Of a DNA stretch of 64,000 nucleotides, positions 40,601 to 50,689 are shown piece after piece. The notes under the pieces are model-generated. The model saw nothing but the letters and a program-made list of their open reading frames with translations, ran no database searches and was not told the origin of the DNA. The position numbers were made by a program, and so were the translations under genes. Source of the stretch: Pythium myriotylum (taxonomy: Eukaryota > Oomycota > Peronosporomycetes > Pythiales > Pythiaceae). The stretch lies in contig JALJCQ010000016.1 of the NCBI GenBank assembly GCA_023091665.1, forward strand, positions 868,001 to 932,000. Direction: 5' to 3'. Position 1 is the first letter of the stretch. The number at the start of each line of letters is the position of its first letter.

Positions 40601-42951
40601 GGGAGGCCATGTCTCTGTAGGGCACGCGTGAGGAACCGTCGATCAAGCGAGTCGTAGGCTTTGGCAAAATCGAGGAAGACCGCTAGAGACTCCTGTGAAA
40701 TCTCCTTCGAAGCCGCCTTCACCTGTAGGGCAGACCAGACATCAATTGCATCGTGGACTTGGCGACCTTTGGCGAAACCGTACTGTGTGGCTGAGACCAT
40801 CTTCGGGACGTGGATACGTATCCGATCGAGTAGGATTCTGGCGTAGATCTTGTAGCCCGTATTGAGCAGAGCTATTGGTCGAAAATCTAAGCCCGTGAGG
40901 GGTTGACTCTTCTTTGGGATGCAACACACCGATGCAGCTTTGAAGCTTGGAGGCAGTACGCACGCTTTGTACCACTTGGTGAATAGTGTGGCAAGAACGG
41001 GTGCTGCGGTGTCGATATGTTCCCGATACCAGTCGTTGGGGATGCCATCCGGCCCGCAGGCCTTCCCTCTGGGGCAGGACTTGATTGCTTTCGCGACGGC
41101 TTCGGCCGTGAACAACATGTCGTCCAGATCGTCCGGGAGTTCAACGAGCTTCGGAGCCAGTCGCTCGAACACTAAGTCCTGAGCCTTTTCCTCGCAGGGC
41201 GTTTGCTGAATAATTGGGATCCAGTCTTGGTCAACTCTGTCCGCGGTGGTCAAGCGTGAGTGCGGTTGCCTGGGGAGGATGGAGACGTGCCGCCTCGACA
41301 ATTTCACCGAGATGCGTCGGAAGAATGCTCTTACCGATTCATGTGTCCGTCCGGCGTGGGAAGCATTGCGCGCACGTCTCGTGCGGAGAAGTCGATCGCA
41401 TTGGAGCCGAACGAGCTCACGCCGTAAGGAGCGAAGTCGGGCAGTCGGGGCGAGCGTGAGTTTGCTGAGCGCCGCGGAGATCGCGTCAATATTCGGGCCG
41501 ATCGGGTGTAGCCGAGCATGTGCATCGCGTTTGGCGTCTCGAAGCGCGTCGTGAAGCCGTTTCATCTGTTTGCGGTATCGACGCGTAGCGAGAGTGAGTT
41601 GGTCCCTCTGCACCTTGAGGCTTGTTCGTCGGATGTGGCTTTTCGCGTGGTCCCATCCTCGCGCAGAGTCTTCAGCAGGCTGGTCGGCGAGCGTGGTGCC
41701 CGCCTCCGCGAGGAGTGTCTCTCCGACTTCATGGATGGCGTCTCGCGCACAGTCCGGTAATGGGTAGCGTAGTCGAGGCTGTTGGCGACGGCGGCGCACC
41801 AGTTGATGGTCCGTTGCGAGCAATTGCACGATGACGCCGTCGTGATCTGTGCGACAGAAAGGAGCTGTCGTGACTAGTCGTCGCAGCCGCTGGAATACTC
41901 CCGTGGAGAGGTACCATCGGTCCAGCCGTGCAGTGGCAATCGTCCCGTCGCGCAGAGTGTACCAGTAGGTGTGATGCGCGGCGTGAAATTCTCGTACCTC
42001 GCTCATTGAAGTTATAGCCAGCATGGAGTCCGTAGCAGCGTCCATCAAGTCCCACGCTAGGAGAAGTTGAGCCAGTCCGTCGGACAATTGCTGCGGGCTA
42101 GCGCGCCGACTGCGATCCAGTTCTGGGTCTAGCGTACAGTTAAAGTCACCACCGAGCAGTACTATACCTTCGGGTTTCGTCTGTTCCGCGAGGGAGAGAA
42201 ATTGTTGTTCCCTCTGGACGGCGTTGGTGCTGCCATACATGCAGACGAGGGTGATGTCTTCTCCGTCGAGTGTGCCACTGACTGCTGCAAAGTGAGAAGA
42301 CCAGAGATCCTGTCGCCACGGCCGCACGTTCGAGATCGCAGTTTGAGGGTGGAGTAGAATCGCGACACCTCCAGCTGCAGTCTCTGTCGCTGGCCAGTTT
42401 GACAGGGGATCGGTTAGTTTCTTCGAGTCATAGCCCCACGCCCGAGCGTACATGTCTTCCAGGACTGGGGCCCATCGCTCTGTCGCACGCGTCTCTTGCA
42501 GGATTTCTATGTCGAAGTGCCGATGGTCATGTCGGCGACGAAAGGCATCGAACCAGTTCTCCAGGTGTTCACGATTTTTGAGCAGGCCTTGGACGTTCTG
42601 CGTGAGAATTTGAAGCTGGGGAGGGGGTAGCCGCCTGTCGGTCTTTCGTGACGTGGCTGGCGGCGGCAGGCCGGGGCCACTCTCCTCCCGCGAGGGTTGA
42701 GAGTGGCTGGTTGTGCTGGTGTGCCGAAACGTCGACGCTTCTAGCACCATCTCCTCGGCGGGACGCCGCACTTGCGTCGCCGAGGTTGGTCGCACGGGCC
42801 TCATACGCGACCACCAGCCTGCTCCGTAGGGGCAGGTTGGGTCGGATGAGCAAGTTCGCTCGCAAACGCGAGTCGAGCACCGACGGTCCAGTCGTGTAGC
42901 CGGAGATCGTGGAGCGCAGCGACAGATTCGGCCTGGTGGGCTCGAAGCCAT
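37624..42951 (-). pseudogene. LINE ORF2: endonuclease, reverse transcriptase, RNase H (one in-frame TAG)
   Basis: The start at 42951 follows an in-frame TGA. Domains in order: AP endonuclease (LTQNVQGL, EILQETRAT, LLGGDFNCT, TDHDGVIV), reverse transcriptase (YGFAKGRQVHDAI, LDFAKAYDS, GIRQGCPLAP, active site VGFADDTSVY), a CCHC motif (CTHC and HTVWEC) and RNase H. A TAG at 39787-39789 splits the frame between the reverse transcriptase and the C-terminal part. The frame continues past it, and the next Met is at 39642. In the RNase H the expected first Asp is Gly (LLFGGSPGG) and the AEY Glu is Ser (QASYQG), so this activity is probably lost even if the stop were read through. Confidence 0.88.
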
Positions 42952-42970
42952 TCAATCACACGTAGGTCGA

Positions 42971-45763
42971 TCAGTTCGTCGGAGCTGACGACCACACGAG
43001 GGCAACAAGGCGGCTCCATTCGTTCCGCGCGTAGTCATGATCGTTTGTTGTTACAAAGGTCGGTACAGTACTGTCGTCAGAGAGCGCGTTGAGCTCGTTG
43101 CCAAGGCGAAGGATGAGCGCCGGCGGGAGAAGGCTCAGCGCAACTTCGGGATATGGGAGTGCCCGAAGCAGAGCAACTAGCTGGGCGGTGGACCGGCTCC
43201 AGTATTCGCAACCGGCGTTGACCGTGTCGGCTTCGTCTCTGTCTGCGCAATCGTCTTGTTGTTCATCCCAACGTCTGTAGGCATCGAGGTTGGCGGCTTC
43301 GGCCTGCTGCCAGAGCGACGCCATTGCTCCCCGTCGGCGTCGTCTCGGGTTCAACGCGCTGATCAACGCGTGTGCGGAGACGGGGGAGAGAACGGCTGGA
43401 GTGGTCACGGGGGACGGCGTGGGCGTTGGGGTCTCTGAGGGAATGTACGTGGAGTCACTGTCTGAGACCAGATCGACCGTCTCGTATTTTGGAATACCTT
43501 GGTTAGTAAGCGGTGCGACATACCACCCAAGTGCGACAAGTACTTGGTCCATGCGAGCGCGCATTGCGAGTCCTTCTTTATCGTCACTTGTCCATTCCTT
43601 GTAGAGACCCTCGTGGAACCTGAAGCTATCAAAATGTCCATTGCCGCCGTTGGGACGGAAGATCAGGATGGTCGGTAGCACACGGTGGCGCATAAAGGTT
43701 CGAATGATTTCGAACGCTTCTGATGGGTCTGGGAACATTTGCTCAATACGCTCCGGCCCTCTCGCCGTGGGTCTTTCGAGTCGAACGATTCGCACCGTCG
43801 TGGCTTGAGAGTCACCGTCTTCCGCAATGACTATAATCGGTTCGCGGACGTACCAAACGAGACCGAGGATGTCTTCGTCGGCGCCCCACTGGTCTCGAGT
43901 GAGCCCCTGTGACAGCGTGGCGTCTCGGATGCCTTCGATGAAGCGGCGGATGGCTTGCGTGGCGGCTTCGGCGTCCTCCGGGGGTCCCAGTTTGAAGAAC
44001 CTACGGTTGAAATCGGTCAGGGTCACGGTGTCATCCGCGAGCATGGGGGAAAGATATTCAAGTAGGCTGGTACACATCCCGTCCTTATAGTGGTTACCTT
44101 CCTTGACTGCCGTTCTGCTCACGAACATTTCTTCTCCTCGAATAAATCTGGCTCTGCAGCCGTGGACGGCAAATTGGAGACATCCTCCGTTGGCGGGCGT
44201 GCGAACGATGCGTGCGCAAAAGGCTGCCTTCCAGTCTTCAAGCGTGTTGGGCGCCCATAATTGGTGAAGCAGAGCGTCGAGTAGGGGACTGGGGAACTGG
44301 CTTTGCCAGTGGTCTTCTGGTCGTAATCTTCGAATCGCGATCTCTTGCTCGAGCTGCGCTTGTGCGTCCGCGAGAGTTTGCGGAGCGAAGAAGGCCGAGA
44401 GCGGCAGTTGCTTTTGTACTCGGCGGGCTGGGGGCTTCGCACCTTCCGTCATCGCGCTGTCGACGATTTCTCCGGGCTGGCCGGGTGCGTGCTCCTGCGC
44501 TGTCCCGTGGGCCTGGTCGGGGATAACCTGGGACAGGTCCGAGCTGACGTCGTCGGCTGGGGCAAATGTTCGACCTTTGCACGCCGGCGGGCCTGAGTCA
44601 CTGGCTGTCGGTGACGGTGGGTCTGGACGCTTGCCCATTTGCACCGCCGGGTCGACGAAGGGTACGATCGTCAGGTTGGCTGCCGCGGGTGAGTCTGCTC
44701 GCGTCTCCGTGTCCGTTCGGGTCAGCTCGGTTCTCTCCGGCTGTGACGGTGGCTGGGCTCGTTGTGGCGATGCAGGTTCTGTCAACGGTGAGGCCCGTGC
44801 AGGTTCTCCGCCGAAGGACTTGCCTTTATGTCTCGCCTGTTGTTGGACCTGTCGCAGCTGGGCTCGTACATTCTTGTGCGCTTGCAACAGTTGGTGACGC
44901 GCTTGAGCTTTCCGGTCCCTCTCAACTTGATCTCTGGCGAGTTGTTGAGCTCTTGCCTCGGCCGCAGCTTCCTTGGCCGCCTTGTTCGCCGCCGCTTTGG
45001 TGTTGCGTTCGAGTTTCTGCAGTCGACTTTGCTCCTCGGCTTCGTGGCGTCGAGCCAGCTCCGGAGCAGCCGCTTCGCGAAGCGCTCGCATCTGGCGTTC
45101 CAGCTTCTTCGGTGAGACGGCCGCAGTAAGTTGGAAAATTTCTGCTCTGGGGACGTCAAGGACAAGAGTGCGGTTGGCAGCGGAGCTCTCCGCAAACTTG
45201 GTTTTGCAGTCTTTTGTCGGGTGCCGAATACTGAGACACTTGGTGCAGGGCGCTCGTCGGGAAGCTCGGGGATGATGCACATCCAAGGTGAGGGGTACAT
45301 TGCCGTATACCACCTATAGCCTACGGACACGTTCGAGCGGTCCCGGACATGTGATTTGATCGAACGTCAGCTTCCAGCGTGTGGGATGAAAATCTTGCAT
45401 ACCGATCGATTGGACGAGTTTGGCATGGAGGACTGGGATGCCTGCCGCCGCCTTGCCGATTGCTCTGATGGCATGCTGAACCAAGTCAGTTCCACCGTAG
45501 ATGTAGATGTGGTACAGTAGCTTCTGCGCGGGAGCGTCGAACCCAATCCTAGGGATGTCCGTTGTGAGCGAGTCAGTAGCTCGAAGACGCACTTTGCCTT
45601 TGCCCAGTGCAAATTCGAACCCGTCCCAAGCGTCTCGTACGGTTGGTTGCACGAAGCGGATCTCCATGATCATTGACTTGGGATCGATGGTGATCGTGAA
45701 CGTTGCGTTAAAGAAGGCAATGACTCGGTGGCGTGCTACTAAGTCCGTCCCACAGGCAAGCAC
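42971..45763 (-). pseudogene. LINE ORF1 with CCHC knuckle and OTU-like domain (one in-frame TAG)
   Basis: The frame starts at 45763, is interrupted by a TAG at 45314-45316 and continues in the same frame to 42971. The N-terminal part (45314-45763) looks like a nucleic-acid-binding fold but has no firm motif. Directly after the stop comes a CCHC zinc knuckle (CTKCLSIRHPTKDC), then a long Ala/Arg/Gln-rich coiled-coil-like stretch. Next comes a segment resembling an OTU cysteine protease: NGGCLQFA for the Cys motif, WGADEDILGLVWYV for the middle motif and NGHFDSF for the His motif. The usual Asp before the Cys is Asn-like here. ORF1 proteins bind the LINE RNA; an OTU domain would cleave ubiquitin-type conjugates. 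The OTU call is by motif only. Confidence 0.7.
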
Positions 45764-45952
45764 GGCCGCATGACAGAGGTGATACTTGGCTCCTGTTTCC
45801 GGGATCTTGACGCCGGCCGGGACCTCGCCGAGACTTCACTTTGCTTCGAAACGAAACGAAGCTCGTCCCACAGTAGTAGTAGGATCATGAGTCACAATTG
45901 GATTAGCAATACACCGACTGCTTGACCAATGGTAAGGACTGAACGCGCAAAG

Positions 45953-46003
45953 CCCCAGCTATAAGGGTACATTCATTGCGCTCAATAGACTTCAACTTTA
46001 TCT
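45953..46003 (+). repeat. LINE 3' tail
   Basis: GCCCCAGCTATAAGGGTAC, then GCGCTCAATAGACTTCAAC, with an A-rich end. It is oriented opposite to the neighbouring long LINE. Confidence 0.65.
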
Positions 46004-46079
46004 TTAAAAAAGAAAGGATTTTTCCAAGAAGCAGCCCGCTTTCCTATTGAGTGAACGGCCGACCATAGCACTGCGAGCT

Positions 46080-46130
46080 GATAGCTATTAGAGTACGTAA
46101 ATCGAAACTCAATAGACTCCACCTTCTCTC
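46080..46130 (+). repeat. LINE 3' tail
   Basis: GATAGCTATTAGAGTACG, then AACTCAATAGACTCCACC. A second short plus-strand LINE remnant, about 80 bp after the first. Confidence 0.6.
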
Positions 46131-47052
46131 TCGCTTTCCTATTGAGTGTTGATGATCCTTGGGGTCTGCCCTCGGCTTACAAATCTTTCTTGTGGAGTTC
46201 AGACGAACGAGGGGGTGAAGAGATTTGAGAATCCAGAGGATGCATGACGGGAAAATGTGGGAGGATAAAGTATTTCAATACTCCGAGCCCTGGTATATAT
46301 CTAGCTTGCTTCTTGCTACTCGCTATCTCTTAAGCACGGTTATTCGTGGCCACCGACAAGATCTTCGACACAGGTTTGCCAGTTCCTCAACGAATAAGAG
46401 ATTCTGGTGGGCAGCTTCATTCTCGATATAGGCAAGTAGCGTCGAGATCCAACGAGCCAACGTCATTCAGTCATCTAGCCAGCCCGCCTCTAGGCTCAGT
46501 CGTTCGCTAACGGATCTCCCTCCACATCCCTAGACTGACCTTTACGTGCCTCCAATCGACTCACCGCGAGTCTGCTCGTTGATGGACTGCTGGTTTTCCC
46601 AAATCTCATTTCCCGACTCGGGCAGAAATGTTGATCATACGACTTGAATGTGTAAGCTTCCAGCATCCATACTCTCCACGCAAACACCGAAACTTGATTT
46701 TTGGCGTTCAATCACAGCACACGTCAAGAAGGTAAACCAATCCGATTGGATGCAGGTTTCATCGAGTTTCCCATCCAGAAAACTTCCGTTACGACTCAAT
46801 ATTCATCCGGATGTGGTTCTCTCTACCAATAGTCAATAGCAGCACAACAAACATCCGCAAGGGCTCGGTGTATCCCTGATGTAAGCTTCCACAATCCACA
46901 AAAAAGGGCTCGGTGAGCGTTCGCAAATGCTGTAATCATCAAATCCTGCAAACAAGGACGCAGATGTCCCGGCTATGTCGTTGGCTCCCATGCGGTTATT
47001 GTCCAGCTAAACTTGTAGACTAATCGGCTCCTCACGACTGGCGTCCATCAAC

Positions 47053-47091
47053 GAGCCTCATCCCAATTACACTGTAATTGGGATGAGGCTC
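47053..47091. repeat. Perfect 39-bp palindrome with 1-nt centre
   Basis: Left arm GAGCCTCATCCCAATTACA, centre C, right arm its exact reverse complement (19 bp each). It shares its last base with the next palindrome and lies about 360 bp before the ATG of the pepsin-like gene. Confidence 0.95.
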
Positions 47092-47125
47092 CCGCAATAC
47101 ACTGTAATTTACAGTGTATTGCGGG
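47091..47125. repeat. Perfect 35-bp palindrome with 1-nt centre
   Basis: Left arm CCCGCAATACACTGTAA, centre T, right arm its exact reverse complement (17 bp each). It starts on the last base of the preceding 39-bp palindrome. Confidence 0.95.
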
Positions 47126-47449
47126 AAGCATTCTGGCCGTAATATTCTGGTGTCGTGTCGAGACGGCGAAAGAACACACAGCCACAAACGGCTCCATTCG
47201 CCACCATCAGGATCCTCGGCTGTCTGCCTGATAGCTGACAATGGTGGGTGCCTCGATCGACGACGACGCCCTGGCTCACAACGAGGAAGCGTGACTAACT
47301 AGCACAACAGGCACCCACGAGTGATCTAGAGGCGGTGAGACAACCGATGCGCCACCACTGTTTCCCTTCCGCAGGACTGTAGCAGCGATACGAGGACACT
47401 CCGCGATATTCTTCGTACAACTCAAATTGAGTCTCTCAACCACCCGGCG

Positions 47450-49255
47450 ATGCTCCGCTCCATAGCCTACCTTGCTGCGTTTGCCACTGCGATCTTCACC
47501 CAGTCGTCCGACGCCGGGGTAGTCACCATGCCGGTTGAGAAGGTCAAAGGAAGAAACCTTCTCAACTCGCTCCAGCAAATGGCACCACCGATTATGGAAA
47601 GCCGCCGAAGCTCCGGCTCGGGTAACATCAAGCTTAAGTACTCCGATAACCAATCGGTGTTCATCGGCGATATGCAGATCGGCACGCCACCTCAGACCTT
47701 CAAGGTTCTCTTCGGCACCGGATCCATGGTCATCTGGGCACCAAACTACAAAGTCGGAAAACATGCCTACTATAACAGCTCGGCATCCTCGACGTACGTC
47801 AAGAATGGCACGTACTACCAAGTCCAGTACGGTGACAACCTCGTCACCGGCTTCGTCTCGGTTGATACGATTCGATTCGGTGGCATCACCTTCTCCAAGC
47901 AGCAAATCATGGAGGCCTCCAACACCACGGGGATGGCTGGGTATGCTGACGGCATGTGGGATGGCATCTTCGGCTTGGGTTTAGATGTGGAAAACCCCTA
48001 CATGCTGCCCAACCCTCTGCAGAAGCTCGCGATGGAAGGCAAGCTCGACAAGCCGCAGTTTGCTTTCTATTTCGGTAAGACGCATCCGGAGATCACACTG
48101 GGCGGCGTGAACCCTAGTCACTTCAAGGGAGACATCAACTACGTGCCTGTTCAGTCGACGGGTGCGTGGTGGATCCAAATCGATAGCACCTATGCCGGCA
48201 ACACGACTGTGACGAAAGACCCAACGTACACGAGGGTGGACACGGGCACCTCGGGTATTTATGCTGGCACGGCCGAGTTCCCCACGCTTGTAGCTGCTGT
48301 CGGAGCGAAGCAGACGTCCGATGGAGATTACTCGATCAACTGTGGCTCGACTGGTCCCACCGTGACGATCGTGATTGGTGGTAAGCCGTACACATTCGAG
48401 AAGGCTGATTACACCACTTACGACAAGCACGGCAAGTGCTTCTTTGCGATTGGAGACTCTGGTGACGAGTACTGGCTCCTGGGAAACACATTCCTGGGGA
48501 AGTATTACACGGTATTTGACTTCGGCACCAACACCACTGATCCTCGAGTCGGCTTTGCGCTTGCCTCGTCAGACGGAGATTTGCCACCACAAAGCGACTC
48601 GACAACGAAAAGTGGCTGCTCTTTGAAAGACGGCGTGGACTACACGGGGCGAGACGTCGGGAACAAGCCAGCCCCGCGCGCAGAAGACTGCTTCGGCATC
48701 TGTGGCAACTTCAGCGGATGCGGTGCCTTCACGTGGACAGGTTACAACGGGGGCACGTGCTGGCTCAAAGCCGAGAAAGGATCCACTAAACCCAGTAGCG
48801 GCGCTCGATCGGGTGTCCCTTGCAAGTGCGACTCCACCGTCACCATCGAGGAAGGTATCGACTACATCGGCAATGATATCGGCAATGTCTACGGAGCCAA
48901 TGCGGACGCATGTGTTCCTGCTTGCTCGAGCAAAGCGGGCTGCGGTGCGTTCACGTGGACGGACTTCAACGGGGGCACGTGCTGGCTCAAGTCGGCGAAG
49001 GGACTGACGCAGTCCAAGAGCGGGGCGCGCTCGGGAGTCGTGGGCAATGGTCTCGAAGTCGGCGTGGATTACGTCGGCAATGACATCGGCAGTGCGTACG
49101 GCGCGAAAGCTCAGGCGTGCATCCCGGCCTGCCAGAAGCAAGCAGGCTGTCATGCGTTTTCGTGGACGAAGTTCAACGGCGGCACGTGTTTCCTCAAGTC
49201 GGCCAAGGGTGCGACGGTTCGTAAGGACGGAGTGATATCAGGTGTCGTGTGCTAA
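47450..49255 (+). CDS. Secreted pepsin-like (A1) protein with three PAN/Apple modules; first catalytic Asp is Gly
   Basis: 601 residues. A signal peptide (MLRSIAYLAAFATAIFTQSS) and a short pro-region are followed by a pepsin-type body: IGTPPQTFKV, FGLGLDVEN, VDTGTSGIYAG, and LLGNTFLGKYYTVFDF near its end. The first active-site motif, normally DTGS, reads FGTGSM: codon 47714-47716 is GGC, so residue 89 is Gly. The second Asp (residue 264) is kept. Without the first Asp the classic two-Asp mechanism should fail, so the product may be a binding protein or decoy, or this allele is dead. The C-terminus has three Cys-rich PAN/Apple-type modules of about 65-70 residues (each with DGVDY or a similar start, CGAFTW and CWLK). 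Such modules often bind carbohydrate or protein. No intron is seen. Confidence 0.92.
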   Translation: MLRSIAYLAAFATAIFTQSSDAGVVTMPVEKVKGRNLLNSLQQMAPPIMESRRSSGSGNIKLKYSDNQSVFIGDMQIGTPPQTFKVLFGTGSMVIWAPNYKVGKHAYYNSSASSTYVKNGTYYQVQYGDNLVTGFVSVDTIRFGGITFSKQQIMEASNTTGMAGYADGMWDGIFGLGLDVENPYMLPNPLQKLAMEGKLDKPQFAFYFGKTHPEITLGGVNPSHFKGDINYVPVQSTGAWWIQIDSTYAGNTTVTKDPTYTRVDTGTSGIYAGTAEFPTLVAAVGAKQTSDGDYSINCGSTGPTVTIVIGGKPYTFEKADYTTYDKHGKCFFAIGDSGDEYWLLGNTFLGKYYTVFDFGTNTTDPRVGFALASSDGDLPPQSDSTTKSGCSLKDGVDYTGRDVGNKPAPRAEDCFGICGNFSGCGAFTWTGYNGGTCWLKAEKGSTKPSSGARSGVPCKCDSTVTIEEGIDYIGNDIGNVYGANADACVPACSSKAGCGAFTWTDFNGGTCWLKSAKGLTQSKSGARSGVVGNGLEVGVDYVGNDIGSAYGAKAQACIPACQKQAGCHAFSWTKFNGGTCFLKSAKGATVRKDGVISGVVC

Positions 49256-50689
49256 GGCGTAAGATCCAGACGCAGTGGTATCCTCCTAGCTTTTGACATT
49301 GTGGAGATTCGTGTAAGCTATGTATACGGCATATCCAACTCATTTGCGGCGAGAACGAACGGGTCAAGATTCTTCTGTCGTCTACGATGCTTCGATTGGT
49401 ACATTTGTTATGTTACTACAGATCGCTTAGTTGCACGTGTTTTTTTCTCGCTTTTTTAACGAGCAGCTAAGCGTTAATAAGATTCACATTCCACTGCCGA
49501 CTTTTGTCGGCTCAAGTCCACTCAACTGTTCTACCGATCACCATGCTGATACTTGTATACTGCCAGTGCAACTGCACATTTGGTAGCATTATTCGGATTC
49601 ACTAGATTGAAGTCAATAGACTTCACTTGCATCATCATCATCACTTCTCTGGAATGCGTCGGTCGGAAAACGTCTCAACGGAGAACAGGGATCTTCACCA
49701 AGGACGAGATCGCTTCGTGGTGACCTGTGGTCGACGCTGTCCGTGTTGGTAGCTGACTCCATGAAACGGGCGCAGATCCGTTACGCGTGCGTTGTGTCCC
49801 GTCTATCAATATTCCTGCTCCATGGATTGATTACCCCGAATGTGTCTGGTTATTACAAAAACCATCCACATGCGACCTTCGTGCGACCTTCATACAACCA
49901 GGATGAGGTTGTCTTCCTCCGGTCTCGGTAGTTCTTCCCCTTTCAGTGCATAGTTTGACCTAAAATGCGCATCATGCCTATGTTTCGAATCATTTCAAAT
50001 ATGTTTCCGATCTATTTGGGGATGTTCCCGCCCAATCTCCGTTGGGAACTGCATGTTCTCGATCAGCGCGGGTTCGGTTACCTCTGCCGTGCGAGTTTCT
50101 GATTGGTCAGAATAGCAGAGCCTCCTGCCGAGTTGCGCCCCCATTGACCGGGAATGGGATACAGTCGTTGGACTTGAAGATAGCTGTTGGAGTTCCGGGA
50201 GCATCCATCGAGTCCAACAATAGAGTTCGCTAATATACCGTCAGGCAATAGCGATTGTACAGACGGACCGGCTCTCGTTTTGCTCTTGGCGTCCACTAAT
50301 ACGATGTTACATTATCTGTTCATGTCGCCACTCGTGTTTCGGAGAGGAGACAACAAGTACAATAAGCCCGCGCAATTCGACTCCAAACCCACCTGACAGA
50401 TATACTATTGAGATAACATTCCTATCTCAATTCAGAATTGTAACGTTAAGCTCCCAGGGTGCGATTGATGGGGACTCTCTGTATATGGAAGCGCACTCAA
50501 TAAATCAAACTAGACGTTCTGGTCAACTCGCGACGTAATTTCGCATCCCACCGCGAGTCTTGTATGTCGTAATCGGGCAGCCATAGAGAAGCCGCCCCAT
50601 TTTCCCGCCAGCTTTTGTGATTTGCTGAACGAACGCGAAGGTCTAGTCATTCCAGCTTTTGCCAGCTTCTCACTACGTCGACTCAAGCT
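49256..50689. other. Intergenic between the pepsin-like and GH17 genes
   Basis: No supported gene. It contains a short LINE 3' tail (49590-49645) and small inverted repeats near 50400-50445 (TTGAGAT/ATCTCAA, CAATTC/GAATTG). A possible core promoter of the GH17 gene (TCATTCC and CTTTTGCC) lies at 50647-50662. Confidence 0.45.
49590..49645 (+). repeat. LINE 3' tail
   Basis: ATTCGGATTCACTAG, then AGTCAATAGACTTCAC, then ATC repeats. A very short LINE remnant reduced to its terminal module. Confidence 0.65.

Larger units (their letters stand above)
37544..45850 (-). mobile_element. Long LINE (APE-RT-RNase H type) with two ORFs
   Basis: A non-LTR retrotransposon on the minus strand. ORF1 is 42971-45763, ORF2 37624-42951, and the 3' end is at about 37544-37623. 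Its 3' end carries GAGCCCCAGCTATTAGAG, then CTCAATAGACTTCACC, then ATC repeats. Each ORF is interrupted by one in-frame TAG and is otherwise open, so the copy is nearly intact. The 5' boundary is not certain (45764-45850). Several truncated relatives lie within this window. Confidence 0.88.
46131..47449. other. Intergenic stretch upstream of the pepsin-like gene
   Basis: No supported gene. It holds the two abutting long palindromes at 47053-47125; otherwise nothing recognisable. Confidence 0.45.
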
